Source: Devosia sediminis (GTDB lineage: Bacteria; Pseudomonadota; Alphaproteobacteria; Rhizobiales; Devosiaceae). Taken from it: DNA of 64,000 nt. The stretch spans positions 310,001 through 374,000 of the forward strand of contig NZ_JAEKMH010000002.1 of assembly GCF_016411825.1 (NCBI RefSeq), read 5' to 3'. Position 1 is the stretch's first letter, and the number at the start of each line of letters is the position of its first letter. The notes under the pieces were generated by a model that worked only from the letters and a program-made list of their open reading frames with translations, had not been told where the DNA came from and searched no databases. This document shows positions 16,196 to 24,757 of this stretch, one piece after another. The position numbers and the translations under genes were made by a program.

Positions 16196-16450
16196 TCAGC
16201 GCAAGTGCTTGGTCGGTTGCTCGAGGCCGAAGATTTCGTCGCTGACCTCGTCCATCGTCTTGCGCACCAGCGTCTGCGCGTCATAGAGGCCGCGATTATA
16301 GAAATAGGCGCCCATTTTCTCAGCGAAGAACTGCATCAGCATTTCCGCCGGAATGGCGCCGATGGTCTGGTCCAGCTCCAGCCGGAAATAGTCCTGGATT
16401 TCCCCCACGATGGCCTTGGTCTCTTCGCGGCTGAACGTAATGGGCTTCAT
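16196..16450 (-). CDS. DUF2164 family protein
   Basis: An 84-aa soluble protein of unknown function. It shows the family pattern: ITFSREETKAIVGEIQDYFRLELDQTIGAIPAEMLMQFFAEKMGAYFYNRGLYDAQTLVRK. Helical throughout, no membrane segment. The ATG at 16450 has AGGAGACCGAGATG context on the minus strand. It heads a likely two-gene unit with the DUF486 gene and is divergent from the secreted-protein gene at 16550. Confidence 0.88.
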   Translation of the reverse strand: MKPITFSREETKAIVGEIQDYFRLELDQTIGAIPAEMLMQFFAEKMGAYFYNRGLYDAQTLVRKTMDEVSDEIFGLEQPTKHLR

Positions 16451-16549
16451 CTCGGTCTCCTGTCTTCAGGCCCCGTTCATATCGCGAGTCGCTTCTTGTC
16501 GGGCGTCACAAGCTGCGCCAATCTGGCGCGTCCCGAGGAGACCCGATCG

Positions 16550-17173
16550 ATGCCCGCCCGCCTGCTGCTTGCCGCACTCGTCCTGCCTCTCGCCCTTTCC
16601 CCTGTTGCCGCCAAGGAAAAGCCGCCGCGCGAGGAGGTCGCCTGCGAGGGTGCCTTCGCCATCGACAGTTCCGAGGCGCGCCTCATCGAGATCTATGGCG
16701 CGGAAAATGTCTGGACCGGCACCGTGCCTGGCCCCGAGGGCACCGAAATGCTGGGCACCCGCGTCTTCCCCGACGATCCCGAGCGCATGCTCGAATTCTC
16801 CTGGTGGGACGAGGAGAAGCGCGAGGGCCTGGGCAATGTCGACCTGCCGCCCAACCTTGCCGCTCCGGGTGGGGTGCGCCAGGGCATGACCGTCGCCGAA
16901 GTAGCCGAAATCAACGGCGAACCCTTTGCGCTCAATGGCTTCGGCTGGGACTACGGCGGTTATGCCGGCTTCAAGAGTGGCGCTCTGTCCGACCTGCCCG
17001 GCGGCTGCTACCTGTCGCTGCGTTTCAGCCCGGGCGACGAACCGGTCAAGGTCAATACCGACGCCATCTATGGCGACCGCGAGCTGCAATCCACCGAGCC
17101 GCTACTCGAAACGGTCGGCGCCTATGTCTATGGCGTGTCGCTGGGCTATCCGCATCCCGATTTCCGCGATTGA
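16550..17173 (+). CDS. Secreted protein of unknown function
   Basis: A 207-aa protein with a signal peptide (MPARLLLAALVLPLALSPVAAK). The ATG at 16550 follows GAGGAG by about 9 bases. Mature sequence contains one early Cys (EEVACEGAF), a SEARLIEIYGAENVWTG segment, GGVRQGMTVAEVAEINGEPFALNGFGWDYGG and GGCYLSLRF. The MTVAEVAEINGEPF part resembles the SmpA/BamE-like assembly motif (G-M-x-x-x-x-V...G-x-P). This suggests a small periplasmic or envelope protein; exact function is not recognised. The next feature is the cobalamin riboswitch. Confidence 0.8.
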   Translation: MPARLLLAALVLPLALSPVAAKEKPPREEVACEGAFAIDSSEARLIEIYGAENVWTGTVPGPEGTEMLGTRVFPDDPERMLEFSWWDEEKREGLGNVDLPPNLAAPGGVRQGMTVAEVAEINGEPFALNGFGWDYGGYAGFKSGALSDLPGGCYLSLRFSPGDEPVKVNTDAIYGDRELQSTEPLLETVGAYVYGVSLGYPHPDFRD

Positions 17174-17204
17174 CCCGATCCCTCCCGCAGGCGTAATCCT
17201 GATC

Positions 17205-17400
17205 CTCGCAAAGGTTCCCCGCGCGCCAGAGGCGCATGGGGATTAATAGGGAACACGGTGCGGCGTACCCATCAGGGACCAAATCCGTGGCTGCCCCCGC
17301 AACTGTTAGCGGTGGGCGCTCTCAATTATGCCACTCGGCACCAGGGGTGTCGGGGAAGGCGAGGGCGCTGTATTCACCGTGAGCCAGGAGACCTGCCCTT
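17205..17400 (+). ncRNA. Cobalamin riboswitch upstream of cbtB
   Basis: The conserved core is clear: AGGGAACACGGTGCGG at about 17248-17263, GCTGCCCCCGCAACTGTTAG at 17290-17309, and the B12 box GAGCCAGGAGACCTGCC at 17381-17397. The leader lies 66 bp before the cbtB start. It would repress the cobalt transporter and the cob operon when adenosylcobalamin is abundant. Confidence 0.96.
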
Positions 17401-17466
17401 GCCCTGAGCGATCAGGAAGAGCCGGGCTATGAGGCCCGTTCCTATTCCGTGCACGGAGGGTGCCAT

Positions 17467-17649
17467 ATGAATACGTCTGCCGTTTCCACCGGTGTTTCTT
17501 CCATATCCCTGTCCCAGCGTCTCGTCGCTGGTGCTCTGGCGCTGTTGTTGGGCCTGACCCTGCTCGTGGGCACTGGCTTTGCCGGCGATTTCCGCCTGCA
17601 CAATGGTGCGCATGACACCCGCCACGCCATGGGCTTCCCCTGCCACTGA
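17467..17649 (+). CDS. cbtB: Cobalt transporter subunit CbtB
   Basis: A 60-aa protein with one membrane helix (LVAGALALLLGLTLLVGTGFAG) and the diagnostic C-terminus HNGAHDTRHAMGFPCH, whose histidines probably bind cobalt. The ATG at 17467 is preferred because GGAGG lies 7 bases upstream. CbtAB is the predicted B12-regulated cobalt uptake system of many proteobacteria. The gene sits directly under the cobalamin riboswitch and is followed by cbtA. Confidence 0.95.
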   Translation: MNTSAVSTGVSSISLSQRLVAGALALLLGLTLLVGTGFAGDFRLHNGAHDTRHAMGFPCH

Positions 17650-17659
17650 GGCGGGGCCC

Positions 17660-17685
17660 GGCGCCGCATGGGCGCCTTTTGGGGA
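17660..17685 (+). terminator. Possible intercistronic hairpin between cbtB and cbtA
   Basis: GGCGCC, loop GCATG, GGCGCC, then TTTTGGGG. A short GC-rich stem followed by four T residues in the 46-bp gap. It may be a weak attenuator or a 3'-stabilising hairpin for the cbtB message. Confidence 0.35.
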
Positions 17686-17695
17686 ATGAGGAAAA

Positions 17696-18439
17696 ATGTT
17701 CCGTAATCTGTTTCTTGCTGCGCTGGTCGCAGCCCTTTGTGCTGGCCTTGTTACGTCCGCCTTCCAGGCCTGGCGCGTCACGCCGCTGATCTTTGCCGCC
17801 GAAAGTTTCGAGGGCTCGGGCGAGACCCATGTCCACGCCGAAGGCGAAGCGCCTGCGCATGACGAGGCCACCGCTGCCACCGCGCACGACCATGGCGAAG
17901 ACGAGTGGATGCCGCAGGATGGCTTCGAGCGCACGGCCTATACCGTGCTGGCCAATGTGCTGATGGCCGCCGGCTATGCGCTGATCATCGGCGCCGTGTC
18001 CGTCGTCTTCAATCTGCCGGTCACCTTCGCCAATGGGCTCTACTGGGGCTTTGCCGGCTTTGCCGCTTTCACCCTGGCGCCCGCGCTCGGCCTGCCGCCG
18101 GGCATGCCCGGCATGCCGGTGGCCGATACGCTGGCCCGGCAGATCTGGTGGTTCACCGCGGCCATTTCGACCGGCGCTGCCTTCATCATCGTCGCAAAGT
18201 TCCGCGCGCCCTGGGCGCTGGCCCTGGCCGTTGCGCTGATCCTCCTGCCGCACCTCATCGCCGCACCGCAGGCGCCCGATGATCCGACGGGCGTGCCGCC
18301 GCGCATGACTGCCGAATTCGTGTCGGCCGTGCTCTACAATGGCGCCATCTTCTGGGTGGTGCTCGGCCTCGCCTTTGGCCGAATGGCCGATTATCTGGCC
18401 GCTCGCCCGGCCGCTATCCCCTCCGGAGCCCGCGCATGA
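17696..18439 (+). CDS. cbtA: Cobalt transporter subunit CbtA
   Basis: A 247-aa inner-membrane protein with about five helices, the predicted cobalt-transporting partner of CbtB. The N-terminus MFRNLFLAALVAALCAGLV and the His-rich loop HVHAEGEAPAHDEATAATAHDHGEDEW fit the family, as does ERTAYTVLANVLMAAGYALI. The stop overlaps the cobW start (ATGA), showing translational coupling. Riboswitch control is inherited from the leader at 17205-17400. Confidence 0.93.
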   Translation: MFRNLFLAALVAALCAGLVTSAFQAWRVTPLIFAAESFEGSGETHVHAEGEAPAHDEATAATAHDHGEDEWMPQDGFERTAYTVLANVLMAAGYALIIGAVSVVFNLPVTFANGLYWGFAGFAAFTLAPALGLPPGMPGMPVADTLARQIWWFTAAISTGAAFIIVAKFRAPWALALAVALILLPHLIAAPQAPDDPTGVPPRMTAEFVSAVLYNGAIFWVVLGLAFGRMADYLAARPAAIPSGARA

Positions 18440-19485
18440 CGGCAAAAATCCCCACCACGGTCATCACCGGCTTCCTCGGCGCCGGCAAGACCACTCTCGT
18501 GCGCCACATGCTGGCGCACGCTCCCAAGGGCAAGCGCATTGCCCTCATCATCAACGAGTTCGGCGATCTGGGCGTCGACAAGGATATCCTTGCCGGCTGC
18601 GGCGACGAGACCTGCCGCGAAGAGGACATGGTCGAGCTCTCCAATGGCTGCATCTGCTGCACCGTGGCCGACGAGTTCATCCCGACCATGCAGGCGCTGC
18701 TGGCCCGCGAGGACAAGTTCGATCACATCGTCATCGAAACCTCGGGCCTGGCCTTGCCGCAGCCACTGATCCGCGCCTTCAACTGGCCCGAGATCAAGGC
18801 GCAGGTGACCATCGACGGCGTCGTCACCGTCGCCGACGCGGCTGCGCTCTCCGAGGGCCGCTTTGCCAGCGACGAGGCCGCCGTCGATGCCCAGCGCCGG
18901 CAGGACGAAATGCTCGACCACGAGACGCCCCTGGGCGAGCTCTTCGAGGACCAGCTCTCGGCCGCCGACATGGTCATCATCAACAAGACCGATCTCGTCG
19001 ACGCAGCGACGCTCGAAAAGGTCGAGCAGAACATCCGCGCCGAGCTCCGTCCCGGCGTCGGCATCGTCCGCGCCGCCAATGGCCATGTCGATATCGCGGC
19101 GCTGCTCGGTCTCGGCATGTCCTCGGAAGACGACATCGCCAACCGCCCCAGCCATCATGAGCTGGAGCATGGCGGCGAAACCCACGAGCATGACGACTTC
19201 GACAGCTTTTCGCTCACCCTCGATAGCATCCGGGGCAAGGATCACCTGCTCGCCACCATCGAAGAGGCAATCCGCTCGCATGACGTGCTGCGGCTGAAGG
19301 GCTTTGCCGCCGTGCCCGGCGCTGCCGCCCGCCTCGCCATTCAGGCCGTGGGGCCCAGGGTGACGGCCTATTTCGACCGGCCCTGGAAGCCTGGCGAAGC
19401 CAAGGTCACCTCGCTGGTGGTGATCGGCGAAAGCCCGCTCGATCGCGCCGCCATTACCCAGAGCCTCCGGCAGGCCGCCGCATGA
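18436..19485 (+). CDS. cobW: CobW, COG0523-family GTPase/metallochaperone
   Basis: G3E-family GTPase implicated in delivering cobalt for cobalamin synthesis. Walker A TGFLGAGKTT is at residues 11-20, and the metal-binding CxCC motif (NGCICC) ends at residues 72-75. The GTP motif NKTDLVD is present, as is a His/Asp-rich stretch HHELEHGGETHEHDDFDSF before the C-terminal CobW_C domain. The length of 349 aa is typical. It overlaps cbtA at ATGA and the next gene likewise, within the riboswitch-controlled operon. Confidence 0.95.
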   Translation: MTAKIPTTVITGFLGAGKTTLVRHMLAHAPKGKRIALIINEFGDLGVDKDILAGCGDETCREEDMVELSNGCICCTVADEFIPTMQALLAREDKFDHIVIETSGLALPQPLIRAFNWPEIKAQVTIDGVVTVADAAALSEGRFASDEAAVDAQRRQDEMLDHETPLGELFEDQLSAADMVIINKTDLVDAATLEKVEQNIRAELRPGVGIVRAANGHVDIAALLGLGMSSEDDIANRPSHHELEHGGETHEHDDFDSFSLTLDSIRGKDHLLATIEEAIRSHDVLRLKGFAAVPGAAARLAIQAVGPRVTAYFDRPWKPGEAKVTSLVVIGESPLDRAAITQSLRQAAA

Positions 19486-19922
19486 CCGACACCCCCGCCA
19501 GCGTTCCCCGTCCCGGAAAAGGCCGCCTCGCGGCCATCGTCCTGCTCGGCCCGCTGGTGGGGGCCTTTGCGCTCGTCGCCCCGCAATTCATCCTCGATAC
19601 GCCCTCGGTCTATCCGGAAGAATATGCCGGTGTGGCTGCGTTCCTGGTGACCTTCAGCTACCTGCTCGGTTTCGTTCCGGCCGTGCTTGCCGCCATCGTC
19701 TACTGGCTTGCGTACCCCCGTATCCACAGCATGCCCTGGCCGCTCTTCCTCCTCGCCTGCCTCCTGATCGGAGCCCTCTGTGGCGCTCTTGGCGTCACCC
19801 TCACCACCTCGGCATTCGAGCGGCAGGTCATCTTCGCCTTCCCCATTGTGGCCATGGGTGCCCTCGTGGGCGCTGTGGCCCTGGCAGTCACCGCCATGCC
19901 GTTCCGGCCGAGGCCGGCCTGA
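19482..19922 (+). CDS. Unknown four-helix membrane protein in the cobN operon
   Basis: A 146-aa protein with four strongly hydrophobic segments (about residues 17-38, 50-75, 85-107, 115-138) and short polar ends. No motif is recognised. Its start overlaps the cobW stop (ATGA) and its stop overlaps the cobN start (TGATG), so it is translationally coupled on both sides. The context implies a role in cobalt or cobalamin handling, for example a transporter accessory, but nothing in the sequence proves it. Confidence 0.8.
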   Translation: MTDTPASVPRPGKGRLAAIVLLGPLVGAFALVAPQFILDTPSVYPEEYAGVAAFLVTFSYLLGFVPAVLAAIVYWLAYPRIHSMPWPLFLLACLLIGALCGALGVTLTTSAFERQVIFAFPIVAMGALVGAVALAVTAMPFRPRPA

Positions 19923-22900
19923 TGCATCTGCTCTCGGCCCAGGCCGGCGCCATCCAGCAGGAGGGCGAGGCCATCGATCTTGCCCAGAAACCGGGCGACA
20001 TCGTCTTTGCCTCTTCCGCCGACAGCGAACTGGCGCTGCTCGCCGGTGCTGCCGACCGGGCAGGGGAGGAGGGCCTCCGCCTCGCCAACACGCTGCGGCT
20101 GTCCAATAATCTCTCGGTCGACATGTGGCTGGAGAAAACCGTCGTCCATGCGAAACTCGTCGTCCTGCGCCTCATCGGCGGCGCGGCCTATTTCCAGTAT
20201 GGCGTCGACGAACTGACCGCCCTCTGCGCCAACAAGGGCCTCCCGCTGGTGCTCCTTCCCGGCGACGCCAATCCCGACCCGATCCTGCAGTCGCGCTCGA
20301 CCATCCACCCCGATGACTGGACCGCGCTCCACCGTCTCTTCGTCGCCGGAGGCCCCGATAATGCCGACGCGATCCTGAGGGCATTCGCAAAACTAACCGC
20401 TCCATTCCCTTCTCCCCTTGAGGGAGAAGGTGCCCGAAGGGCGGATGAGGGGTCTCTTTCTTCTTGGGAAATAAAACCCTTCCCCCGCTTCGGCCTCTGG
20501 CACCCGAAGTCAGGCATGACCGACGAGACGGGTCTGCGGGGGCTTCATTCAACACTGTCGTTTCTTTCGTCATTGCCCGGCTTGACCGGGCAATCCATGG
20601 ACCACCCGGTCGTGCCGGGTGATGACGACGAACAGAAACCGTTCGGACGCCCCTACATCCCCATCCTCTTCTACCGCGCCGCCCTCGAAGGCGCCGGCAC
20701 CGCCACCCTCGAGGCACTGATCGCCGAACTCGAATCCCGAGGCCTCGCCCCGGTGCCGCTTTTGGTCTCCTCGCTCAAGGAGGCGCCCTGCATCCGCTTC
20801 GTGCAGAACGCCCTCGCCGCCTTCCCGCCCGCGGCCATATTCAATCTGACCGCCTTCGCGCTCGGCATCGCCGATCTCGACGAAAAATCGAACCCCTTCG
20901 CCGCCACCGATGCGCCGGTGATCCAGCTCATCCAGTCCGGTCGCTCCCTGGCACAATGGCAGGCCGATCCGCAGGGGCTTTCGTCGAAAGACATGGCCAT
21001 GTACCTGGTCATGCCCGAAGTGGATGGCCGCATCGGCGGACTCCTGGTGGGTCACAAGGCCGATGCCGTCTGGCATGACCGCTGCCAGGTGCCGCTTGCC
21101 GCCTATGCTCCCGACCGCGATGGCATTCGCCGCGCTGTAGACCTGGCGCAAAACTGGGCCCGCCTGCGCATGACGCCGCGCGCCGACCGCCGCGTCGCCA
21201 TGGTCCTCGCCAACTATCCCATCCGCGACGGCCGCCTCGCCAACGGCGTCGGCTACGACGCTCCGGAATCGACGGTGCGAATGCTGATGGCGCTGGAGCA
21301 AGCAGGGTATGACCTGTCGACTCCATCGCTCCCCTCCTCCTTGAGGGGAGGGGACGGGGGTGTCGAAAGCTCCACATATCCAAGGTCAAGCCCCGACCTT
21401 ATCGCCCTCCTCCAATCTGGCCCGACCAATGCCGCTCCCGGGCGCGGACGGTCCGATGCCGTGCTCCCGCTCTCCCGCTACGCCGCCCTTTTCGCCGCCC
21501 TGCCGGAGGAAATCCGCAGCGCCGTCACTGCCCGCTGGGGTGATCCAGTGACAGATCCTTTCGTCCGCGAAGATGCCTTCCATCTGCCGGCGCATCGTTT
21601 CGGCAATGTGGTCATCCTGCTCCAGCCGGCGCGCGGCTGGCAGCTCGACGAGACCGCGAGTTACCACGATCCGTATCTCGTGCCGCCCCATGCCTACCTG
21701 GCCGCCTATCTCTGGCTGCGGCACGAATTCGGTGCCCATGCCCTCATCCACAATGGCAAGCATGGCACGCTCGAATGGCTGCCCGGCAAGTCCGCGGCGC
21801 TCGATGCCGATTGCTACCCCGACGCCCTTTGGGGGCAACTGCCGCACCTTTATCCCTTCATCGTCAACGATCCGGGCGAAGGCACGCAGGCGAAGCGCCG
21901 GACCGGCGCGGTCATCATCGACCACCTCGTGCCGCCGCTCACCCGCGCCGAGACCTATGGGCCGTTGAAAGATCTCGAGGCGCTGCTCGACGAATACTAT
22001 GCCGCGTCAGGCATGGATCGCCGCCGCCTCGCCGATCTTCGCCGCCGCATCCTCGATTTCACCCGCGACAGCCGCCTCGATCAGGACATCGGCCTGCCCG
22101 AAAGCGAGACCGAGGCCCTGATCAAGATCGACAACTTCCTCTGTGACTTGAAGGAAGCGCAGATACGCGACGGGTTGCATGTCTTCGGTTCGTCGCCAGA
22201 GGGCGGGATGGCGCGAGACCTTGCCGTCGCATTGGCCAGAGTGCCACGCGGGGAAGGCGCCGGTGATAACTCGCTGATCCGCGCCCTTGCCGATGATCTG
22301 AAGCTTGGCTTCGATCCGCTGACGGCCAGGCTCGGCGAGCCGTGGATGGGGCCACAACCCCGATCAAGCTCCTTCCCCCTTGTGGCGGAGGCTGGGTGGG
22401 GGAGCGGGCGCCCTGATGCCAGAACAGTGGGCGACATGGTCGAACACCTCGAACACCTCGCCGCCGACTTGGTCTCCGGCACGTTTGCTTGCCCCGAAAG
22501 TTGGTCCGCGACCTCTGCCGTTCTCGCCACGGTGGACACGCTGATAAAACCCCGCCTTGCCGCCTCCGGCCCGGCGGAAATGGCCGCTTTCCTCGCTGCG
22601 CTCGACGGCAAGTTCATTGCCCCCGGCCCGTCCGGTGCGCCCTCGCGCGGGCGGCTCGACGTCCTGCCGACGGGGCGCAATTTCTATTCCGTCGATGCCC
22701 GCGCCGTGCCCACGCCCAGCGCCTGGGAACTGGGTCGGAAATCGGCGGAAAACCTCGTCCTCAGGCACCTCCAGGATCATGGCCACCACCTGCGCAGCGC
22801 CGCACTTTCCGTCTGGGGCACGGCCAATATGCGCACCGGCGGCGATGATATCGCCCAGGCGCTGGCGCTGATCGGCGCCAGGCCCACCTGGGACCCCGGT

Positions 22901-23848
22901 TCGCTCCGCGTCTCCGGCTACGAGATCGTGCCGCTTGCCAAACTCGGCCGCCCGCGCGTCGACGTCACGCTCAGGATTTCCGGCTTTTTCCGCGACGCTT
23001 TCCCGGCCCAGATCGCCCTTTTCGATCGCGCCGTGCGTGCCATTGGCGCACTGGACGAACCCGAGGACGACAATCCCATCGCCGCCCGCATGCGGTCCGA
23101 AGCCCTGGGTCTGATGGCCCGGGGAAAATCCGAGACGGAGGCGGCGCTCGAAGCCGGCGCCCGCATTTTCGGCTCCAAACCCGGCACCTATGGCGCTGGC
23201 CTCGGCCAGTTGATCGATAGCGGCAACTGGTCGGGCAAGTCCGACCTCGCGCAACAGGTCCTCGCCTGGGGCCAATATGGCTATGGCGCAAACACTCATG
23301 GCGCGCCGCTGCAGGACCGCTTCCGCGCCCGCCTCGGCGCCATCGAAGCCGTGATCCACAATCAGGACAATCGCGAGCACGACCTGCTCGACAGTGACAA
23401 TTACTACCAGTTCGAGGGCGGGCTATCGGTCGCCGCCGAAACCCTCTCGGGTCAGAAGCCCGCCGCCTATCACAACGATCATTCCCGCCCCGACAATCCG
23501 CGCATTCGCACGCTCGACGAGGAGATCAGCCACGTCATGCGCTCGCGCGTGGTCAATCCAAAATGGATTGAGGGCATGATGCGCCACGGCTATCGCGGCG
23601 CCTTCGAGATCGTGGCCACGGTCGATTTCATGTTCGCCTTCGCGGCGACCACGGGGGCGGTGAAGACCCACCACTTCGACCTCGCCTTCGAGACTTTCGT
23701 CGAGGACGATGCCGTGCGCCAGTGGCTGCAATCGGTCAATGCCCATGGCTATGACGAACTGATCGCCAAATTCCTTGAGGCGCGACAACGAGGCCTGTGG
23801 TCTCCGCGCTCCAATTCCGTCTTTGCCTTTCTGGAGGACACGCCGTGA
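19922..23848 (+). CDS. cobN: Aerobic cobaltochelatase subunit CobN, with repeat-derived insertions
   Basis: Large subunit of the ATP-dependent CobNST chelatase that inserts cobalt into hydrogenobyrinic acid a,c-diamide. At 1308 aa it is slightly longer than typical CobN. Family blocks include VTARWGDPVTDPF, HALIHNGKHGTLEWLPGK, LPTGRNFYSVD, WGTANMRTGGDD and NREHDLLDSDNYYQFEGG. Three segments look foreign: residues about 160-240, 467-483 and 812-828. Their DNA matches the REPIN-like families seen between genes, and the frame stays open through all three. They sit between conserved blocks, so the enzyme is probably functional. CobS and CobT are not in the window. Confidence 0.95.
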   Translation: MHLLSAQAGAIQQEGEAIDLAQKPGDIVFASSADSELALLAGAADRAGEEGLRLANTLRLSNNLSVDMWLEKTVVHAKLVVLRLIGGAAYFQYGVDELTALCANKGLPLVLLPGDANPDPILQSRSTIHPDDWTALHRLFVAGGPDNADAILRAFAKLTAPFPSPLEGEGARRADEGSLSSWEIKPFPRFGLWHPKSGMTDETGLRGLHSTLSFLSSLPGLTGQSMDHPVVPGDDDEQKPFGRPYIPILFYRAALEGAGTATLEALIAELESRGLAPVPLLVSSLKEAPCIRFVQNALAAFPPAAIFNLTAFALGIADLDEKSNPFAATDAPVIQLIQSGRSLAQWQADPQGLSSKDMAMYLVMPEVDGRIGGLLVGHKADAVWHDRCQVPLAAYAPDRDGIRRAVDLAQNWARLRMTPRADRRVAMVLANYPIRDGRLANGVGYDAPESTVRMLMALEQAGYDLSTPSLPSSLRGGDGGVESSTYPRSSPDLIALLQSGPTNAAPGRGRSDAVLPLSRYAALFAALPEEIRSAVTARWGDPVTDPFVREDAFHLPAHRFGNVVILLQPARGWQLDETASYHDPYLVPPHAYLAAYLWLRHEFGAHALIHNGKHGTLEWLPGKSAALDADCYPDALWGQLPHLYPFIVNDPGEGTQAKRRTGAVIIDHLVPPLTRAETYGPLKDLEALLDEYYAASGMDRRRLADLRRRILDFTRDSRLDQDIGLPESETEALIKIDNFLCDLKEAQIRDGLHVFGSSPEGGMARDLAVALARVPRGEGAGDNSLIRALADDLKLGFDPLTARLGEPWMGPQPRSSSFPLVAEAGWGSGRPDARTVGDMVEHLEHLAADLVSGTFACPESWSATSAVLATVDTLIKPRLAASGPAEMAAFLAALDGKFIAPGPSGAPSRGRLDVLPTGRNFYSVDARAVPTPSAWELGRKSAENLVLRHLQDHGHHLRSAALSVWGTANMRTGGDDIAQALALIGARPTWDPGSLRVSGYEIVPLAKLGRPRVDVTLRISGFFRDAFPAQIALFDRAVRAIGALDEPEDDNPIAARMRSEALGLMARGKSETEAALEAGARIFGSKPGTYGAGLGQLIDSGNWSGKSDLAQQVLAWGQYGYGANTHGAPLQDRFRARLGAIEAVIHNQDNREHDLLDSDNYYQFEGGLSVAAETLSGQKPAAYHNDHSRPDNPRIRTLDEEISHVMRSRVVNPKWIEGMMRHGYRGAFEIVATVDFMFAFAATTGAVKTHHFDLAFETFVEDDAVRQWLQSVNAHGYDELIAKFLEARQRGLWSPRSNSVFAFLEDTP
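20408..20453. repeat. Repeat unit (CTTCTCCCC..) inside cobN
   Basis: CTTCTCCCCTTGAGGGAGAAG followed by GTGCCCGAAGGGCGGATGAGGGGT. The same arrangement occurs intergenically at 52848-52970. Here it is translated in frame as part of CobN (around residues 163-178). Confidence 0.75.
20568..20628. repeat. REPIN-like doublet, family 2, inside cobN
   Basis: TTGCCCGGCTTGACCGGGCAA and, inverted, CACCCGGTCGTGCCGGGTG, ending in GTCA/TGAC, as in the intergenic copy at 43968-44048. It encodes PGLTGQSMDHPVVPGDD in the CobN frame. Confidence 0.8.
21320..21370. repeat. Family 1 repeat unit inside cobN
   Basis: Single palindrome CTCCCCTCCTCCTTGAGGGGAGGGG followed by ACGGGGGTGTCG, matching one half of the family 1 doublets. 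It encodes the low-complexity stretch SLPSSLRGGDGG in CobN. Confidence 0.75.
22355..22405. repeat. Degenerate family 1 repeat inside cobN
   Basis: CTTCCCCCTTGTGGCGGAGGCTGGGTGGGGGAG retains the family 1 pattern with mismatches in the right arm. Probably an older insertion that has drifted. Confidence 0.5.
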
Positions 23849-24495
23849 CCGACACGCCCGAAAAAGCGCTCAAGAAAACCGACCTCATGACTGAGGCCGA
23901 GCGCGATGCCTACCATGCCGAAAAGATGAAAAAGAAGAAGGCGGCGCGCGACAAGATCCTCTCCACCAAGACCGCGGAAAAGGGCCTGCTCGTCGTACAT
24001 ACCGGCAAGGGCAAGGGCAAGTCGACGGCGGCCTTCGGCATGGTCTTCCGCGCCCTGGGCAATGGCATGCGCGTCGGTGTCGTGCAGTTCGTCAAGGGCG
24101 TCTGGAACACCGGGGAGCGCACCGTGCTCGATAAGTTCCCCGAGCAGGTGACCATCAACGCCATGGGCGAGGGCTTTACCTGGGACGTCGCAGACCGCCA
24201 GCGCGATCTCGCCGCCGCCGCCAAGGCCTGGGAGCAGGCCAAGGCGCTGATATCAGATCCCAGCTATGACATGGTCTTGCTCGACGAGTTAAATATCTGC
24301 CTGCGTTACGACTACCTGCCGATCGCCGAGGTGGTCGAGGTGCTCCGCAACAAACCGGCGGACAAGCATGTCATCGTCACCGGACGCAATGCCAAGGACG
24401 AACTCATCGAGATCGCCGATCTCGTGACCGAAATGACCGAGATCAAGCACCATTTCCGCGCCGGCGTGAAGGCGCAGAAAGGCATCGAGTTCTAG
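23845..24495 (+). CDS. cobO: Cob(I)yrinic acid a,c-diamide adenosyltransferase CobO
   Basis: Transfers the adenosyl group from ATP to the cobalt of reduced corrinoids. The 216-aa protein has a charged N-terminal region rich in Lys and the P-loop GKGKGKST at residues 54-61. LLDELNICLRYDYL and HVIVTGRNAKDELIEIADLVTEM are hallmark CobO/BtuR blocks. The start is GTG at 23845, overlapping the cobN stop by three bases with GGAGG about 8 bases upstream. It is the last recognisable gene of the riboswitch-controlled operon. Confidence 0.96.
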   Translation: MTDTPEKALKKTDLMTEAERDAYHAEKMKKKKAARDKILSTKTAEKGLLVVHTGKGKGKSTAAFGMVFRALGNGMRVGVVQFVKGVWNTGERTVLDKFPEQVTINAMGEGFTWDVADRQRDLAAAAKAWEQAKALISDPSYDMVLLDELNICLRYDYLPIAEVVEVLRNKPADKHVIVTGRNAKDELIEIADLVTEMTEIKHHFRAGVKAQKGIEF

Positions 24496-24571
24496 GCAGC
24501 GCCTGGGACGCACGGCTATTGTTTCCGGCCCGGATTTGCGCGACGCTTCCTCATTGCTGAGGGAGGCTCAC

Positions 24572-24757
24572 ATGACCATGTTCATCACGCTTCTTGGCGG
24601 CCTGTCGCTGGTCTGCGGCGCCATGGTGCTGCTCTATGGTCTCGGCGCCTTTGGCCTCGTGCCATCGGGCATGGTGCTGGCGCTGACCCTGGTGGGCCTT
24701 GCGCTGATGATCGTCGGCTTTGCCGGCGTCTGGCTGTCGCGCCGGGCCAGCAGCTAG
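24572..24757 (+). CDS. Small two-helix membrane protein
   Basis: A 61-aa protein starting at ATG 24572 behind GGGAGG. It has two hydrophobic segments (FITLLGGLSLVCGAMVLLYG and MVLALTLVGLALMIVGFAGVWL) and a basic C-terminus RRASS. Function unknown. It follows cobO by 76 bp, so it may be expressed with the cob operon or independently. The stop overlaps that of the convergent gene at 24754. Confidence 0.65.
   Translation: MTMFITLLGGLSLVCGAMVLLYGLGAFGLVPSGMVLALTLVGLALMIVGFAGVWLSRRASS

Noticed and set aside
20398..22405. Possible frameshifts or pseudogenisation of cobN because of foreign low-complexity segments
   Set aside because: The frame remains open across all segments and conserved CobN blocks resume in the same frame after each one.
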